58,514 nucleotides of DNA from Acidobacteriota bacterium. Lineage in GTDB: Bacteria; Actinomycetota; Acidimicrobiia; Acidimicrobiales; RAAP-2. The translations under genes and the position numbers were made by a program. Positions 37,981-45,921 of this stretch are shown in pieces (position 1 is the first letter of the stretch; each line of letters opens with the position of its first letter). Under the pieces are notes generated by a model. The model was given only the letters and a program-made list of their open reading frames with translations, ran no database searches and had not been told where the DNA came from. The stretch lies in assembly GCA_028873575.1 (NCBI GenBank), contig JAGWHY010000008.1, positions 1-58,514 on the forward strand. Direction: 5' to 3'.

Positions 37981-38588
37981 GCGTTCACCCGCCGCCTCGC
38001 CTCGTCGAAACCTTCGTCCAGGAGTGTTTCAATCGCGTCGGCCGCGGCCTCCACGTCGGCGCGCAGTGCGGCGCGGCGCGCGCCGCTCAAGCGTCCGAGC
38101 ACGTAATCGGCGCCCTGTTCCTTGGTGGGGGGCTTACCGATGCCGACGCGCAGTCGCGCGAACTCTTGCGTCGACAGGGTCGCGGCGATGGACCGCAGTC
38201 CGTTATGTCCGGCGAGCCCGCCGCCCAGGCGTAGTTGGCGCCGCCCCGGTTCGAGGTCGAGTTCGTCGTGCACGATGACGAGGTGCGTCAGATCCTCGAG
38301 CGAGCAACGTCGCAGCAGGCCCGGCAGTGCCGCGCCCGACTCGTTCATGAACGTCGTGGGCACGGCCAGCGTCGCCGGACCGTGACGGGTCGCCACGGTC
38401 GCACTCAACGCGCGCTGACGCTTTTCGAGACGCAAGGTGGCGTGGCGTCGTTCGGCCACGAGACGCACCGCGTCGCCGCCGACGTTGTGACGTGATCCCT
38501 CGTACTGCGTACCAGGATTGGCCAGCCCCACCACGAGCCAGGTGCTCGGCGTTCCCCGCCGTTCCTCCAGGGCGCGTCGCAGCGCCAC
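37977..38588 (-). CDS. pth: Peptidyl-tRNA hydrolase
   Basis: This 203-residue enzyme has WLVVGLANPGTQYEGSRHNVGGDAV (catalytic His in RHNVG), PTTFMNESGAALPGLL, VIVHDELDLEPGRRQLRLGGGLAGHNGLRSI and RLRVGIGKPP. It frees peptide from stalled peptidyl-tRNA. It starts with GTG five bases after the bL25 stop and overlaps mfd. The bL25-pth pair is widely conserved. Confidence 0.96.
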   Translation of the reverse strand: MALRRALEERRGTPSTWLVVGLANPGTQYEGSRHNVGGDAVRLVAERRHATLRLEKRQRALSATVATRHGPATLAVPTTFMNESGAALPGLLRRCSLEDLTHLVIVHDELDLEPGRRQLRLGGGLAGHNGLRSIAATLSTQEFARLRVGIGKPPTKEQGADYVLGRLSGARRAALRADVEAAADAIETLLDEGFDEARRRVNA

Positions 38589-38593
38589 GAAAG

Positions 38594-39190
38594 TTAGGCG
38601 GTGGCGGCGTCGGGGCCCGCGGTGGCCTTGGCGGCACGACCGGCGTGCGTCGCCACCACCGCGACCGACGGCTCAGCCGCCGCGACGACGCCGTCGGGCA
38701 GCACGAGGTCGCTCACGCGAATCGTGTGACCGGCCTTCAGCTCCGAGATGTCGACGTTGATGAAGTTCGGGATACGGTCGGGACGCGTACGGATTTCCAG
38801 GCTGAACATCTGCTGGTCGACTTCCCAGTCGGCGTGACGCACTTCAACCGCGTCACCAATGACGTGCAACGGCACTTCCGCGACGACCGGCTTGTTGGGG
38901 TCGACCACCTGAAAGTCCACGTGCGCCACCGTGCCACGCACGGGGTGGCGCTGAATCTCGCGAGCCATGACGAGGTAGCTGGTGCCGTCGGCGTCGAGGG
39001 TGATGAGTGAGTTCAGCCCCTGATCGCCCGAGACCGCGCTACGGAACTCTTTAGCGTTGACCGCGACCGGCAGCGGGGTAACGCCCTCGCCGTAGATCAC
39101 GCCGGGAATCGAACCGGCGCTGCGCAGGCGCCGAGCGTTGGACGAGCCCTGAGGGCGATCCGTAGACGCGTGCAAAGTGACTTGAGACAT
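38594..39190 (-). CDS. rplY: 50S ribosomal protein bL25, CTC/TL5 type
   Basis: This 198-residue long-form bL25 has an N-terminal 5S-rRNA-binding domain (VTLHASTDRPQGSSNARRLRSAGSIPGVIYGEG), LNSLITLDADGTSYLVMAREIQRHPVRGTVAHVDFQVVDPNKP, and a C-terminal TL5-type beta domain. An Ala-rich tail closes it. ATG 39190 has AGAGGAG upstream; the ORF frame to 39229 lacks support. It binds 5S rRNA at the central protuberance. Confidence 0.96.
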   Translation of the reverse strand: MSQVTLHASTDRPQGSSNARRLRSAGSIPGVIYGEGVTPLPVAVNAKEFRSAVSGDQGLNSLITLDADGTSYLVMAREIQRHPVRGTVAHVDFQVVDPNKPVVAEVPLHVIGDAVEVRHADWEVDQQMFSLEIRTRPDRIPNFINVDISELKAGHTIRVSDLVLPDGVVAAAEPSVAVVATHAGRAAKATAGPDAATA

Positions 39191-39278
39191 GACGACTCCT
39201 CTAGAGAAACGCTGGCGACCCGTGGGCAACGCACAGGGTCTCCAGTCTAGTTCAAGTCACCGGGCGGGCTTCGCGCCC

Positions 39279-40253
39279 CTAGAGGAGGTTCTCGCCCCCG
39301 AAGATGTCCGAGACTGAGGAGTCCTCGAAGATGGCCGAGATGGCGTTCGCGACGATCGGGGCGATTGAGAGAATCTCGAGGTTTTCGAAGCGCTTCTCCG
39401 GGCCGAGCGGCAACGTGTCGGTGACGATCACCCGCGACACCGGAGCGTTAAAGAGTCGCTCGACGGCCGGGGGCGAAAAGACCGCGTGGGTTGCCATCAC
39501 CCAGATCTCCTCAGCGCCGTGGGCCTTTAACAGGTCGCAGGCCGCCACGATGGTGCCGGCCGTGTCGATCATGTCGTCGATCAAGACGCAGTGTCGACCA
39601 GCGACGTCACCGACGATGTGGCGCGCCTCGGCGACGTTGGCCGTGTGGTGCGGGCGCGTCTTGTGCACGAGCGCGAGGTCACAGCCCAGGTGCTGGGCGT
39701 AACGCTCCGCCACCTTGACGCGCCCGGCGTCGGGGGCGACGACGACCAGCTCGTGCGGGTTGGCGTTGCTCTTGAGGTAGTCCTCCAGCACCGGCGCGGC
39801 CACCAGGTGGTCCACCGGGATGTCGAAGAAGCCCTGGATCTGGCCCGAGTGAAAGTCGACGGAGAGCACGCGGTTAGCGCCCGCGGTCTGGAGCATGTCG
39901 GCGATGAGCTTCGCGGTGATCGGTTCGCGACCGGCGGACTTGCGATCCTGTCGCGCGTAGCCAAAGTTCGGAATCACCGCGGTGATGGACTTCGCCGACG
40001 CGCGTTTGGCGGCGTCGATCATGATCAGTTGCTCCATGACCGCGTCGTTGACGGGCGTGGCGTGGGTCTGGACGATGAAGACGTGCGCGCCACGAATTGA
40101 GGTGTCGAAGCGACAGTGAATCTCGCCGTTGGCGAACTCGCGCACGTTGGCCTCGGTGAGCGTCACGCCCAGTTTCTCGGCGATGCTGGCCGCGAGCGTG
40201 GGGTGGCATCGCCCCGTCACGATGACGAGGCGGCGCTTAGCGAGTGACTCCAC
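39279..40253 (-). CDS. prs: Ribose-phosphate pyrophosphokinase (PRPP synthetase)
   Basis: This protein of about 324 residues makes PRPP from ribose-5-phosphate and ATP. It has EFANGEIHCRFDTSIRG, HATPVNDAVMEQLIMIDA, IPNFGYARQDRK (catalytic flexible loop region), VLSVDFHSGQIQGFF, VVVAPDAGRVKVAERYA and the PRPP-binding HCVLIDDMIDTAGTI. The GTG at 40253 is chosen because TACGCT lies exactly six bases upstream and the N-terminus MESLAKRRLVIVTG fits the family; a longer frame to 40322 has no support. The promoter falls in the 30-bp gap after glmU. Confidence 0.96.
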   Translation of the reverse strand: MESLAKRRLVIVTGRCHPTLAASIAEKLGVTLTEANVREFANGEIHCRFDTSIRGAHVFIVQTHATPVNDAVMEQLIMIDAAKRASAKSITAVIPNFGYARQDRKSAGREPITAKLIADMLQTAGANRVLSVDFHSGQIQGFFDIPVDHLVAAPVLEDYLKSNANPHELVVVAPDAGRVKVAERYAQHLGCDLALVHKTRPHHTANVAEARHIVGDVAGRHCVLIDDMIDTAGTIVAACDLLKAHGAEEIWVMATHAVFSPPAVERLFNAPVSRVIVTDTLPLGPEKRFENLEILSIAPIVANAISAIFEDSSVSDIFGGENLL

Positions 40254-40259
40254 GGCGAC

Positions 40260-40265
40260 AGCGTA
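40260..40265 (-). promoter_or_regulatory. Candidate -10 box for leaderless prs
   Basis: TACGCT on the minus strand lies 6 nt before the GTG at 40253, directly downstream of the glmU stop. Confidence 0.5.
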
Positions 40266-40284
40266 CAGGGTCTGGTGACGGGCC

Positions 40285-41397
40285 CTAAAGGGCGCGCCGG
40301 GTGAAGGGCTCCACGAACTCACCGACGCCCACGCGCGCGCCAGGTTCCAGCACCACGAACGACGAGACGACCGCGTCGCGCTCGATAACGGCGTTCGTGG
40401 CCTCGACCGTCGCGACCTGCGCGCCCTCGCCCACGCGTACGTCGCTTAAGAACGCGTTCGGGCCGACGCGCGCGCCGCGTTCAATCACGCAGCGACCCTT
40501 TAAAACGGTGCCGGGTAAGAGGGAGACCTCGTCGGCCAAGGTCACGTCGGCGTCGACGTACGTCGCGAGCGGATCCCACATCGTCACGCCCTCCGCCATC
40601 CAGGCGTCGTTGATGCGCCGACGCAGCACTCGCTCCGCGGCCGCGAGTTGCACGCGGTCGTTGACCCCCTGCGCCTCACTCGGGTCGTCGAGCGCCATGG
40701 CCGTCGTGCGATGACCCGCCTCGTGCAGCACCGCCACGAGGTCGGTGAGGTAGTACTCGTTTTGCGCGTTTTGGCGCCCCACCCGGCGCAGGGCCGGTCC
40801 GAGCAGGCTCTGGCGCACGACCATGATCGACGTATTGATTTCGCGCACGGCGCGCTCGTCGCTCGTCGCGTCACGCTCCTCGACCACCCGCGCCAGCGAT
40901 CCATCCTTGGCGCGCAGTAAGCGGCCGTAGCCGTGGGGATCGTCGACGACGGCGCTCAGGACCGTCAACGCGGCGCCCTCTTGACGGTGATACTCGAGTA
41001 GCGACGCCACCGTCTCGCGCCGCAGGAGTGGCGCGTCGCCGGGCAAGATTAAAACGTCACCGTCGCTGTCACCGATGGCGTCGTCCAGCGTGGGCAGCGC
41101 GACCGAAACCGCGTGACCGGTACCGAGTTGCTCGCGCTGCTCCACGAAGGTCAACTGCTGGTCGCGTCGCACGCGCTCACTGAGACTCTTTTCGACCCAA
41201 GTAGCGCCGTGGCCCACGACGACGACGGTCGCGCGCACTTCGTCGTGGGTCGCGGCGTCGAGGACGTAGCGCACCATGGGGCGCCCGCAAAGGTGGTGCA
41301 ACGGCTTGGGTCGCGAGGAGCGCATGCGCTTGCCCTCGCCCGCGGCCAGCACGACGACGCAGGTTGGTCGAATCACCCTTTTATCTCTAGCAGCCAT
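40285..41397 (-). CDS. glmU: N-acetylglucosamine-1-phosphate uridylyltransferase, truncated GlmU
   Basis: This 370-residue protein has a full pyrophosphorylase domain: TCVVVLAAGEGKRMRSSRPKPLH, EQREQLGTGHAV, LILPGDAPLL, DPHGYGRLLR, REINTSIMVV and NEYYLTDLVAVL. A short beta-helix follows and stops at VGVGEFVEPFTRRAL. Typical GlmU is 450-490 residues and carries the acetyltransferase site (catalytic His, NYDG loop) in the missing 90-120 residues. Only 30 bases separate the stop from prs, so this is not a simple frameshift. The N-acetylation of glucosamine-1-phosphate must come from another protein. The start is ATG at 41397; a GTG at 41376 gives the more standard N-terminus and is a fair alternative. 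Confidence 0.93.
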   Translation of the reverse strand: MAARDKRVIRPTCVVVLAAGEGKRMRSSRPKPLHHLCGRPMVRYVLDAATHDEVRATVVVVGHGATWVEKSLSERVRRDQQLTFVEQREQLGTGHAVSVALPTLDDAIGDSDGDVLILPGDAPLLRRETVASLLEYHRQEGAALTVLSAVVDDPHGYGRLLRAKDGSLARVVEERDATSDERAVREINTSIMVVRQSLLGPALRRVGRQNAQNEYYLTDLVAVLHEAGHRTTAMALDDPSEAQGVNDRVQLAAAERVLRRRINDAWMAEGVTMWDPLATYVDADVTLADEVSLLPGTVLKGRCVIERGARVGPNAFLSDVRVGEGAQVATVEATNAVIERDAVVSSFVVLEPGARVGVGEFVEPFTRRAL

Positions 41398-41401
41398 CTT
41401 C

Positions 41402-41407
41402 TACGAT
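41402..41407 (+). promoter_or_regulatory. Candidate -10 box for the alpha/beta hydrolase gene
   Basis: TACGAT lies 7 nt before the ATG at 41415. An ATG at 41406 overlaps the box and is therefore unlikely to start the protein. Confidence 0.5.
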
Positions 41408-41414
41408 GCGCGCT

Positions 41415-42305
41415 ATGGCACAAAGTGACTACGACGAGTTCGCGCTCTTCCACGAGAACCTGGCCGAGTGGAACCTCGACGTCGCGGTGCCGCACGTGGA
41501 GCGATTCTTCGTCGCGGTTGACGGCCTTCGCCAACTGAGTGGTCTGCGCTGGGGCGACGCGCCGGCGCAACTCGTGTTAGTCCACGGCGGCGCGCAGAAC
41601 GCCCATACGTTTGACACGGTGGCCCTCGCCCTGCAGCGACCGCTCCTGGCCCTCGATCTGCCCGGCCACGGGCACTCCGATCCGTCGCCCTTTCCCCACG
41701 GCGCGGTCGCGAGTCACGCGACGGACCTCATACACGCCCTCGAACAACTCCTCGACCATCCCGTGCCCCTCGTGGGCATGTCACTCGGTGGACTGTGCGC
41801 CATCCTCGTCGCGGCCGAGCGTCCCGACCTCGTGGCGTCGCTGACCCTCATCGACATCACGCCGGGCGTCAACGCCGACAAGGCGCGCCACGTCACGGAC
41901 TTCGTGAACGGTCCCGCGACGTTCGACAATTTCGACGCGCTCCTCGCGCGCACCATCACGCACAATCCCACGCGTTCCGAGTCTTCGTTGCGTCGAGGCA
42001 TCTTGCACAACGCCGTTCAGCGCGCCGACGGATCGTGGGTCTGGCGTCACCAACAACACCCCCACGCCACGTTGAGCGCCCCCGACGCGGGGGACCTCTG
42101 GGCGCGCCTCGGCGAATTAACGATGCCGGTGACGTTGCTGCGCGCGATGGGACCGGGGTCAGTCGTCGACGACGCCGACGAGGCCAAATTGTTGTCGGTC
42201 GCCCCCGGCGCACGCGTCGTGCACGTCGCCAACAGTGGCCACTCCATCCAAGGCGACCAACCACTTGAACTGGCCGCACTGCTCGCGCGGCTCGTCGTGA
42301 ACTAG
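41415..42305 (+). CDS. Alpha/beta-fold hydrolase
   Basis: This protein of about 296 residues has VLVHGGAQNAHTFDTVA (oxyanion loop), ALDLPGHGHSD, the nucleophile elbow VGMSLGGLCAIL (Ser about residue 121), a late acidic residue region and HVANSGHSIQGDQP (catalytic His). It resembles haloalkane-dehalogenase/esterase-type hydrolases; the substrate is not deducible. The ATG at 41415 is chosen because of its -10 box. It is monocistronic, divergent from glmU and convergent with tRNA-Gln. Confidence 0.88.
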   Translation: MAQSDYDEFALFHENLAEWNLDVAVPHVERFFVAVDGLRQLSGLRWGDAPAQLVLVHGGAQNAHTFDTVALALQRPLLALDLPGHGHSDPSPFPHGAVASHATDLIHALEQLLDHPVPLVGMSLGGLCAILVAAERPDLVASLTLIDITPGVNADKARHVTDFVNGPATFDNFDALLARTITHNPTRSESSLRRGILHNAVQRADGSWVWRHQQHPHATLSAPDAGDLWARLGELTMPVTLLRAMGPGSVVDDADEAKLLSVAPGARVVHVANSGHSIQGDQPLELAALLARLVVN

Positions 42306-42314
42306 AGGCCCTGC

Positions 42315-42390
42315 TGGCTGGCGGGGGAGGGCTCGAACCTCCAACCTACGGATTCAAAGTCCGCCGTTCTGCCAATTGAACTACCCGCCA
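42315..42390 (-). tRNA. tRNA-Gln(UUG)
   Basis: This minus-strand cloverleaf has acceptor TGGCGGG/CCCGCCA beginning with the U1-A72 pair typical of tRNA-Gln. The anticodon stem GCGGA/TCCGT has loop CTTTGAA, anticodon UUG. The T-arm is GGAGG-TTCGAGC-CCTCC and the discriminator is G at 42318. The CCA end is encoded (42315-42317). Confidence 0.95.
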
Positions 42391-42394
42391 TCGT

Positions 42395-42424
42395 CAATTC
42401 GACAATCTTCGCCAATTCTTAGAG
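42395..42424 (+). promoter_or_regulatory. Direct-repeat motif upstream of the two-component system (copy 1)
   Basis: CAATTC at 42395, CAATCTT at 42403 and CAATTCTTAGAG at 42413-42424 form tandem CAAT half-sites 8-10 bp apart. The same GCCAATT(T)CTTAGAG core recurs upstream of the redox operon. OmpR-family regulators bind tandem half-sites at about this spacing, so this is a candidate autoregulatory operator (inferred). Confidence 0.45.
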
Positions 42425-42493
42425 AATGTCTGACGACGCTTAACGCCAACCAGCAACACTAGAGCCTGAGAGACCCGCCAGAGAAAGTTCCCC

Positions 42494-43192
42494 GTGACGA
42501 CACCAACGAACAACCACTACGTCGCCATCGTCGATGACGACGGCGCCATTCGAACGTCACTGGGTCGTGCCCTGCGCATGGAGAACTACGAGGTCGAGTT
42601 GTTCGAAGACGGCGCGAGCGCGCTTCGGGCCATTCAGTTGCGCGCGCCCGACGCGATCGTGCTCGACCTGCAACTGCCCGACATCGACGGTCTCGAAATC
42701 TGTCGGCGTATCCGACGCTCGGGCGACACCACGCCGATCTTGATGTTGACCGCGCGCGACGCCGTCAACGACCGTGTGGAGGGTCTCGACGTGGGGGCCG
42801 ACGACTACCTCGTCAAGCCCTTCGACCTCGCGGAGCTGCTGGCGCGACTGCGCGCACTGCTTCGCCGTCACGCGCCGGCCGACACCGACGGCGCGGTACT
42901 GCGCTTTGACGACCTCACCTTGAATCCCCAGACGCGCGAAGTCTTTCGCGGCAGCCGCCGCGTGGAGCTCACCAAGATCGAGTTCGATCTTCTGGAACTC
43001 TTCCTCCACCACCCTCGCCAGGTGCTCACTCGTGATCAGATCCTCGACTTGGTGTGGGGCTACAACTTCGACTCAGGGACCAACTCGCTCGCCGTCTACA
43101 TCGGCTACCTGCGTCGCAAGCTCGAAGAGGCGAACGAACCGCGACTCATTCAAACGGTTCGCGGGGTTGGGTACGCCCTTCGCGCGTCGTGA
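42494..43192 (+). CDS. OmpR-family response regulator
   Basis: This 232-residue regulator has a receiver domain with YVAIVDDDGAIR (acidic pocket), phospho-acceptor Asp58 in IVLDLQLPD, MLTARD and DYLVKPFD. A winged-helix DNA-binding domain follows from about residue 135 (RRVELTKIEFDLLELFLHHPRQVLTRDQIL, GYLRRKLE, TVRGVGYALR). It is closest in style to MprA/PrrA. The GTG at 42494 follows a weak AGAGAAAG sequence. It overlaps the histidine kinase gene by four bases (GTGA). Likely targets include its own promoter and the redox operon downstream, given the shared direct-repeat motif. Confidence 0.94.
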   Translation: MTTPTNNHYVAIVDDDGAIRTSLGRALRMENYEVELFEDGASALRAIQLRAPDAIVLDLQLPDIDGLEICRRIRRSGDTTPILMLTARDAVNDRVEGLDVGADDYLVKPFDLAELLARLRALLRRHAPADTDGAVLRFDDLTLNPQTREVFRGSRRVELTKIEFDLLELFLHHPRQVLTRDQILDLVWGYNFDSGTNSLAVYIGYLRRKLEEANEPRLIQTVRGVGYALRAS

Positions 43193-44562
43193 CCTTTCGC
43201 TCACGCGTCATCACCGCCACCGTCGCCGCGGCGGCCATCGCGGTCATTCTCGCCTGTCTCGCCTCGTTCGTCACCACGCGTAACTCGCTGCTGCACGCCG
43301 TCGACGAGTCGCTCCTCCAAAACGCGTCGATTAGCCAGCTCGCCCCCGGCACGTCGAGTAAAGATCACAACGCCGACGAGAACGCCCAGGTCACGGGCTC
43401 CTACTTCGAAATCGTGCTGCCCAACGGCACGACGCTGCCGAACTCGCGCGTGCCCATCGACCAGACCACTCTGCAGGTCGCCAAGGGGGCGGGCCCCCAA
43501 CAGGTACTGCGAACCATCACCTTCGGCGGTCAGAGCTACCGCGAACTCATCATCGCTCTCCCGGCCAACTCGGTCGTGAGTACGCCGACCGGCGTGGCCC
43601 AAATTTCGACCACCGCGGCGCAGCTGTTCATCGTGGACATCACCGGTCAAGTTCGTGAACTTCACCGCCTGGTCACGACCTTGCTCTTCGTCGCGGCCGG
43701 CGGTTTGCTGCTCGCTCTAGCGCTCGGCATATTTCTCGCGCGCCAGGCCCTGCACCCGCTCGAAGAGGTCACCAATGAGATTGAGTCAGTCGCGGAGACC
43801 AACGATCTGCAGTACCGTCTGAAAGAGGGCGACGCCGACGAACTCGGTCGGCTGCGCCGCGTCTTTAACCGCCTACTGCGCTCGGTGGAGAACAGCCAGA
43901 CACTGCAGCGTCAACTCGTCCTCGACGCGAGCCACGAGCTACGCACGCCCCTCACCTCACTACGCACCAACGCGCAGGTGCTCGCTCGCTCGTCGCGCCT
44001 CGGAGAAGACGAAGTCCGCCAGATTACCGACGACATGATCACGCAAGTTGACGAGTTAGCCACGCTGGTGACCGACCTCGGTGAACTCGCCCGCGGCGAA
44101 CGTTCCGAGGGGCCCGTCGAAGAGCTACGACTCGACGACTGCGTCGAGGAGTGCGTCGAAACGGCGCGCACCTACGCTCGCCTGCGTGAGATCACGATTG
44201 ACGTGGACGCCCAGTCCTCGTTCATTCTGGGACGTCGTGACCGATTGGTGCGCGCCGTGTCGAACCTCCTCACCAACGCGGTGAAGTTCACGCCGCGCCA
44301 CGGACGGATCAACGTGACGACGCGTGACGGCGTCGTCGTCGTCGCCGATTCGGGTCCCGGCATCGCTGAGGACGACCAGCCGCACATCTTTGACCGTTTC
44401 TGGCGTGCGCCAAGCGCGCGCGCCCTGCCGGGTTCGGGGCTCGGCCTCTCGATCGTGGCCCAAGTCGTCGATGAGCTTGACGGGACGGTGCGCGTCGATC
44501 GTGATCCGCAGCTGGGTGGCGCCCGCTTCACGATCACCCTGCCCGAGGTTGAACGAGACTAA
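43189..44562 (+). CDS. Sensor histidine kinase, MprB-like
   Basis: This protein of about 457 residues has a first membrane helix at residues 8-27 and an extracytoplasmic sensor of about 130 residues (rich in Thr/Pro). A second helix lies near residues 165-185 (LLFVAAGGLLLALALGIFLA), then a HAMP domain. The dimerisation domain has His249 in LDASHELRTPLTSL. The ATPase has N box NLLTNAVKF, G1 VADSGPGIAEDD, F box FDRFWR and G2 GSGLGLSIV. Its GTG start at 43189 overlaps the regulator stop; the longer frame from 43054 lies inside the regulator. The sensor domain has no recognised ligand site. Confidence 0.94.
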   Translation: MTFRSRVITATVAAAAIAVILACLASFVTTRNSLLHAVDESLLQNASISQLAPGTSSKDHNADENAQVTGSYFEIVLPNGTTLPNSRVPIDQTTLQVAKGAGPQQVLRTITFGGQSYRELIIALPANSVVSTPTGVAQISTTAAQLFIVDITGQVRELHRLVTTLLFVAAGGLLLALALGIFLARQALHPLEEVTNEIESVAETNDLQYRLKEGDADELGRLRRVFNRLLRSVENSQTLQRQLVLDASHELRTPLTSLRTNAQVLARSSRLGEDEVRQITDDMITQVDELATLVTDLGELARGERSEGPVEELRLDDCVEECVETARTYARLREITIDVDAQSSFILGRRDRLVRAVSNLLTNAVKFTPRHGRINVTTRDGVVVVADSGPGIAEDDQPHIFDRFWRAPSARALPGSGLGLSIVAQVVDELDGTVRVDRDPQLGGARFTITLPEVERD

Positions 44563-44565
44563 ACG

Positions 44566-44588
44566 CAAATTTTGCCAATTTCTTAGAG
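44566..44588 (+). promoter_or_regulatory. Direct-repeat motif upstream of the redox operon (copy 2)
   Basis: CAAATTTT at 44566 and CAATTTCTTAGAG from 44576 repeat the motif found at 42395-42424, again with a 10-bp period, and lie 57 bp before the GTG of the small Thr-rich gene. This suggests shared regulation by the adjacent response regulator. Confidence 0.45.
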
Positions 44589-44644
44589 TCGCGGTGCTTC
44601 GTTTTAACAATGCGCTGCGAAACTGGGGGACCTAAAGGAATCCC

Positions 44645-45022
44645 GTGACCCCATCTCCCCGCACCCCCCAACAACGTGATCGCCGCTTCGCGCGAATTCG
44701 ACGCCTGACCCAAGGACTCCTGCTGGGCTCCGGCGTGGTCTCGGGTCTGCTCGTGACTTACATCGCCAGCGGCGCGAAGCCCTACACCACAGTGCCCGTC
44801 ACGGTGCGGTCGAGCACGAGCGGCGCCACCCCCGCGACACCGGCCACGACCCCAACGACCACGACCCCAACGACCACGGCGCCTACCTCGAGTCCCGGCA
44901 CGACGAAATCCACCCCGGCGCCGACCACCCCGACCACCGTCTACACCCCGCCCACCACCGCCCCAGTCACGACGACCACCGTCTGTTACAGCACGCCTTC
45001 GGGCACCGTGACCTGCAACTAG
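44645..45022 (+). CDS. Small membrane-anchored Thr/Pro-rich protein
   Basis: This 125-residue protein has a basic N-terminus, one membrane helix at about residues 23-43 (GLLLGSGVVSGLLVTYIASG) and an 80-residue Thr/Pro/Ala-rich extracytoplasmic stretch ending in CYSTPSGTVTCN with two Cys. It is encoded by imperfect CC-AACGACCACGA repeats. An SGAT tetrapeptide (near residue 60) equals the core of ApbE flavinylation motifs, and an ApbE gene follows eight bases downstream; this may be chance in such biased sequence. The GTG at 44645 has an AAAGGA Shine-Dalgarno. It is the first gene of the redox operon and its function is unknown. Confidence 0.7.
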   Translation: MTPSPRTPQQRDRRFARIRRLTQGLLLGSGVVSGLLVTYIASGAKPYTTVPVTVRSSTSGATPATPATTPTTTTPTTTAPTSSPGTTKSTPAPTTPTTVYTPPTTAPVTTTTVCYSTPSGTVTCN

Positions 45023-45030
45023 GTCGCGAC

Positions 45031-45921
45031 GTGCACTTTTCCATCTGGGGCATGTCGGGGACGTTAGAGACCCAAGACCCGAACGCGCTCCAACCGGCCA
45101 TGACGCGCCTGTGGCGGTGGATTGACGACGTTGACGCCGCCTGTAATCGATTTCGTTCCGACTCCGAAATCACCCGCGTGAACGAAAACGCGGGACAACG
45201 CGTCGCCATCTCGCCAACATTCGAGCTCGCGCTGCGCGCCGCCCTCGAGGCGAGCGAGATGACCGACGGGCTTTGCGATCCCACGGTCTTGCCCGCACTG
45301 CTCGCGATGGGCTACGACCGCGACTACGACGAGATTCGCGACCTCGAACTCCAGGGCGCCGCGCCGGTGGTGCCTCGTGGCGCCAGCGCGATTCACCTCG
45401 ACCTCAACGACCACAGCGTCCTGCTCGAGCCGGGAACCCAACTCGACTTCGGCGCGAGCGCGAAGGCGCTCGTCGTTGACCAAGTGGCCACTGAACTCGC
45501 GGCGTGGGGCGGCGCCGTGGTCGAAATCGGGGGCGACGTGGCGGTTCGGGGCGAGGGTCCCGACGGCCCGTGGGCCATTGGCGTGAGCGACTCGCTCGAG
45601 GTCAGCGCGAACGCGCCGACGATCACCCTGCGCCACGGCGGCGTCGCCACGTCCTCACTCACCACGCGCACGTGGCTCGTCAACGGCGAGCGCGTCAACC
45701 ACGTGATCGATCCGCGCACGGGCTCCTTCGCCAAGGGCCCCTACGCGACCGCGAGCGTCACCGCCGCCTCGTGCGTGAGCGCCAACGCGTTCGCGACGGC
45801 CGCGCTGCTGTGGGGAGAAGACGCCGCGTATCACATAGCGCAATCGGGGTGGTCCGGTCGCCTCGTGCGACACGACGGTACCGTGGAGTTTGTCGGCGGT
45901 TGGCCGCAGGAGGCACGATGA
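45031..45921 (+). CDS. apbE: FAD:protein FMN transferase
   Basis: This 296-residue ApbE-family enzyme has FSIWGMSGTLE, a DDVDAACNRFRSDSEITRVN segment, LDFGASAKALVVDQV, VVEIGGDVAVRGEG and NHVIDPRTGSFAKGPYATASVTAASCVSANAFATAALL, the Mg/FAD-binding region. It attaches FMN covalently to Ser/Thr of exported flavoproteins. No clear signal peptide is visible, so it may act in the cytoplasm or be exported unusually. It overlaps the next gene by four bases (ATGA). It indicates that a flavinylated partner exists in this system. Confidence 0.92.
   Translation: MHFSIWGMSGTLETQDPNALQPAMTRLWRWIDDVDAACNRFRSDSEITRVNENAGQRVAISPTFELALRAALEASEMTDGLCDPTVLPALLAMGYDRDYDEIRDLELQGAAPVVPRGASAIHLDLNDHSVLLEPGTQLDFGASAKALVVDQVATELAAWGGAVVEIGGDVAVRGEGPDGPWAIGVSDSLEVSANAPTITLRHGGVATSSLTTRTWLVNGERVNHVIDPRTGSFAKGPYATASVTAASCVSANAFATAALLWGEDAAYHIAQSGWSGRLVRHDGTVEFVGGWPQEAR

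Noticed and set aside
40266-40284. Frameshift as the explanation of the short GlmU
   Set aside because: Only 30 bp remain before prs and no acetyltransferase sequence appears in any frame, so a simple indel cannot restore it.
44850-44960. CRISPR-like or tandem repeat array
   Set aside because: The repeats are in-frame Thr/Pro codon repeats of a small exported protein, with no spacers.
45504-45917. 5' extension of the ferric-reductase-like gene frame
   Set aside because: The extension runs inside apbE and is Arg-rich; the ATG at 45918 has a Shine-Dalgarno and an ATGA overlap.
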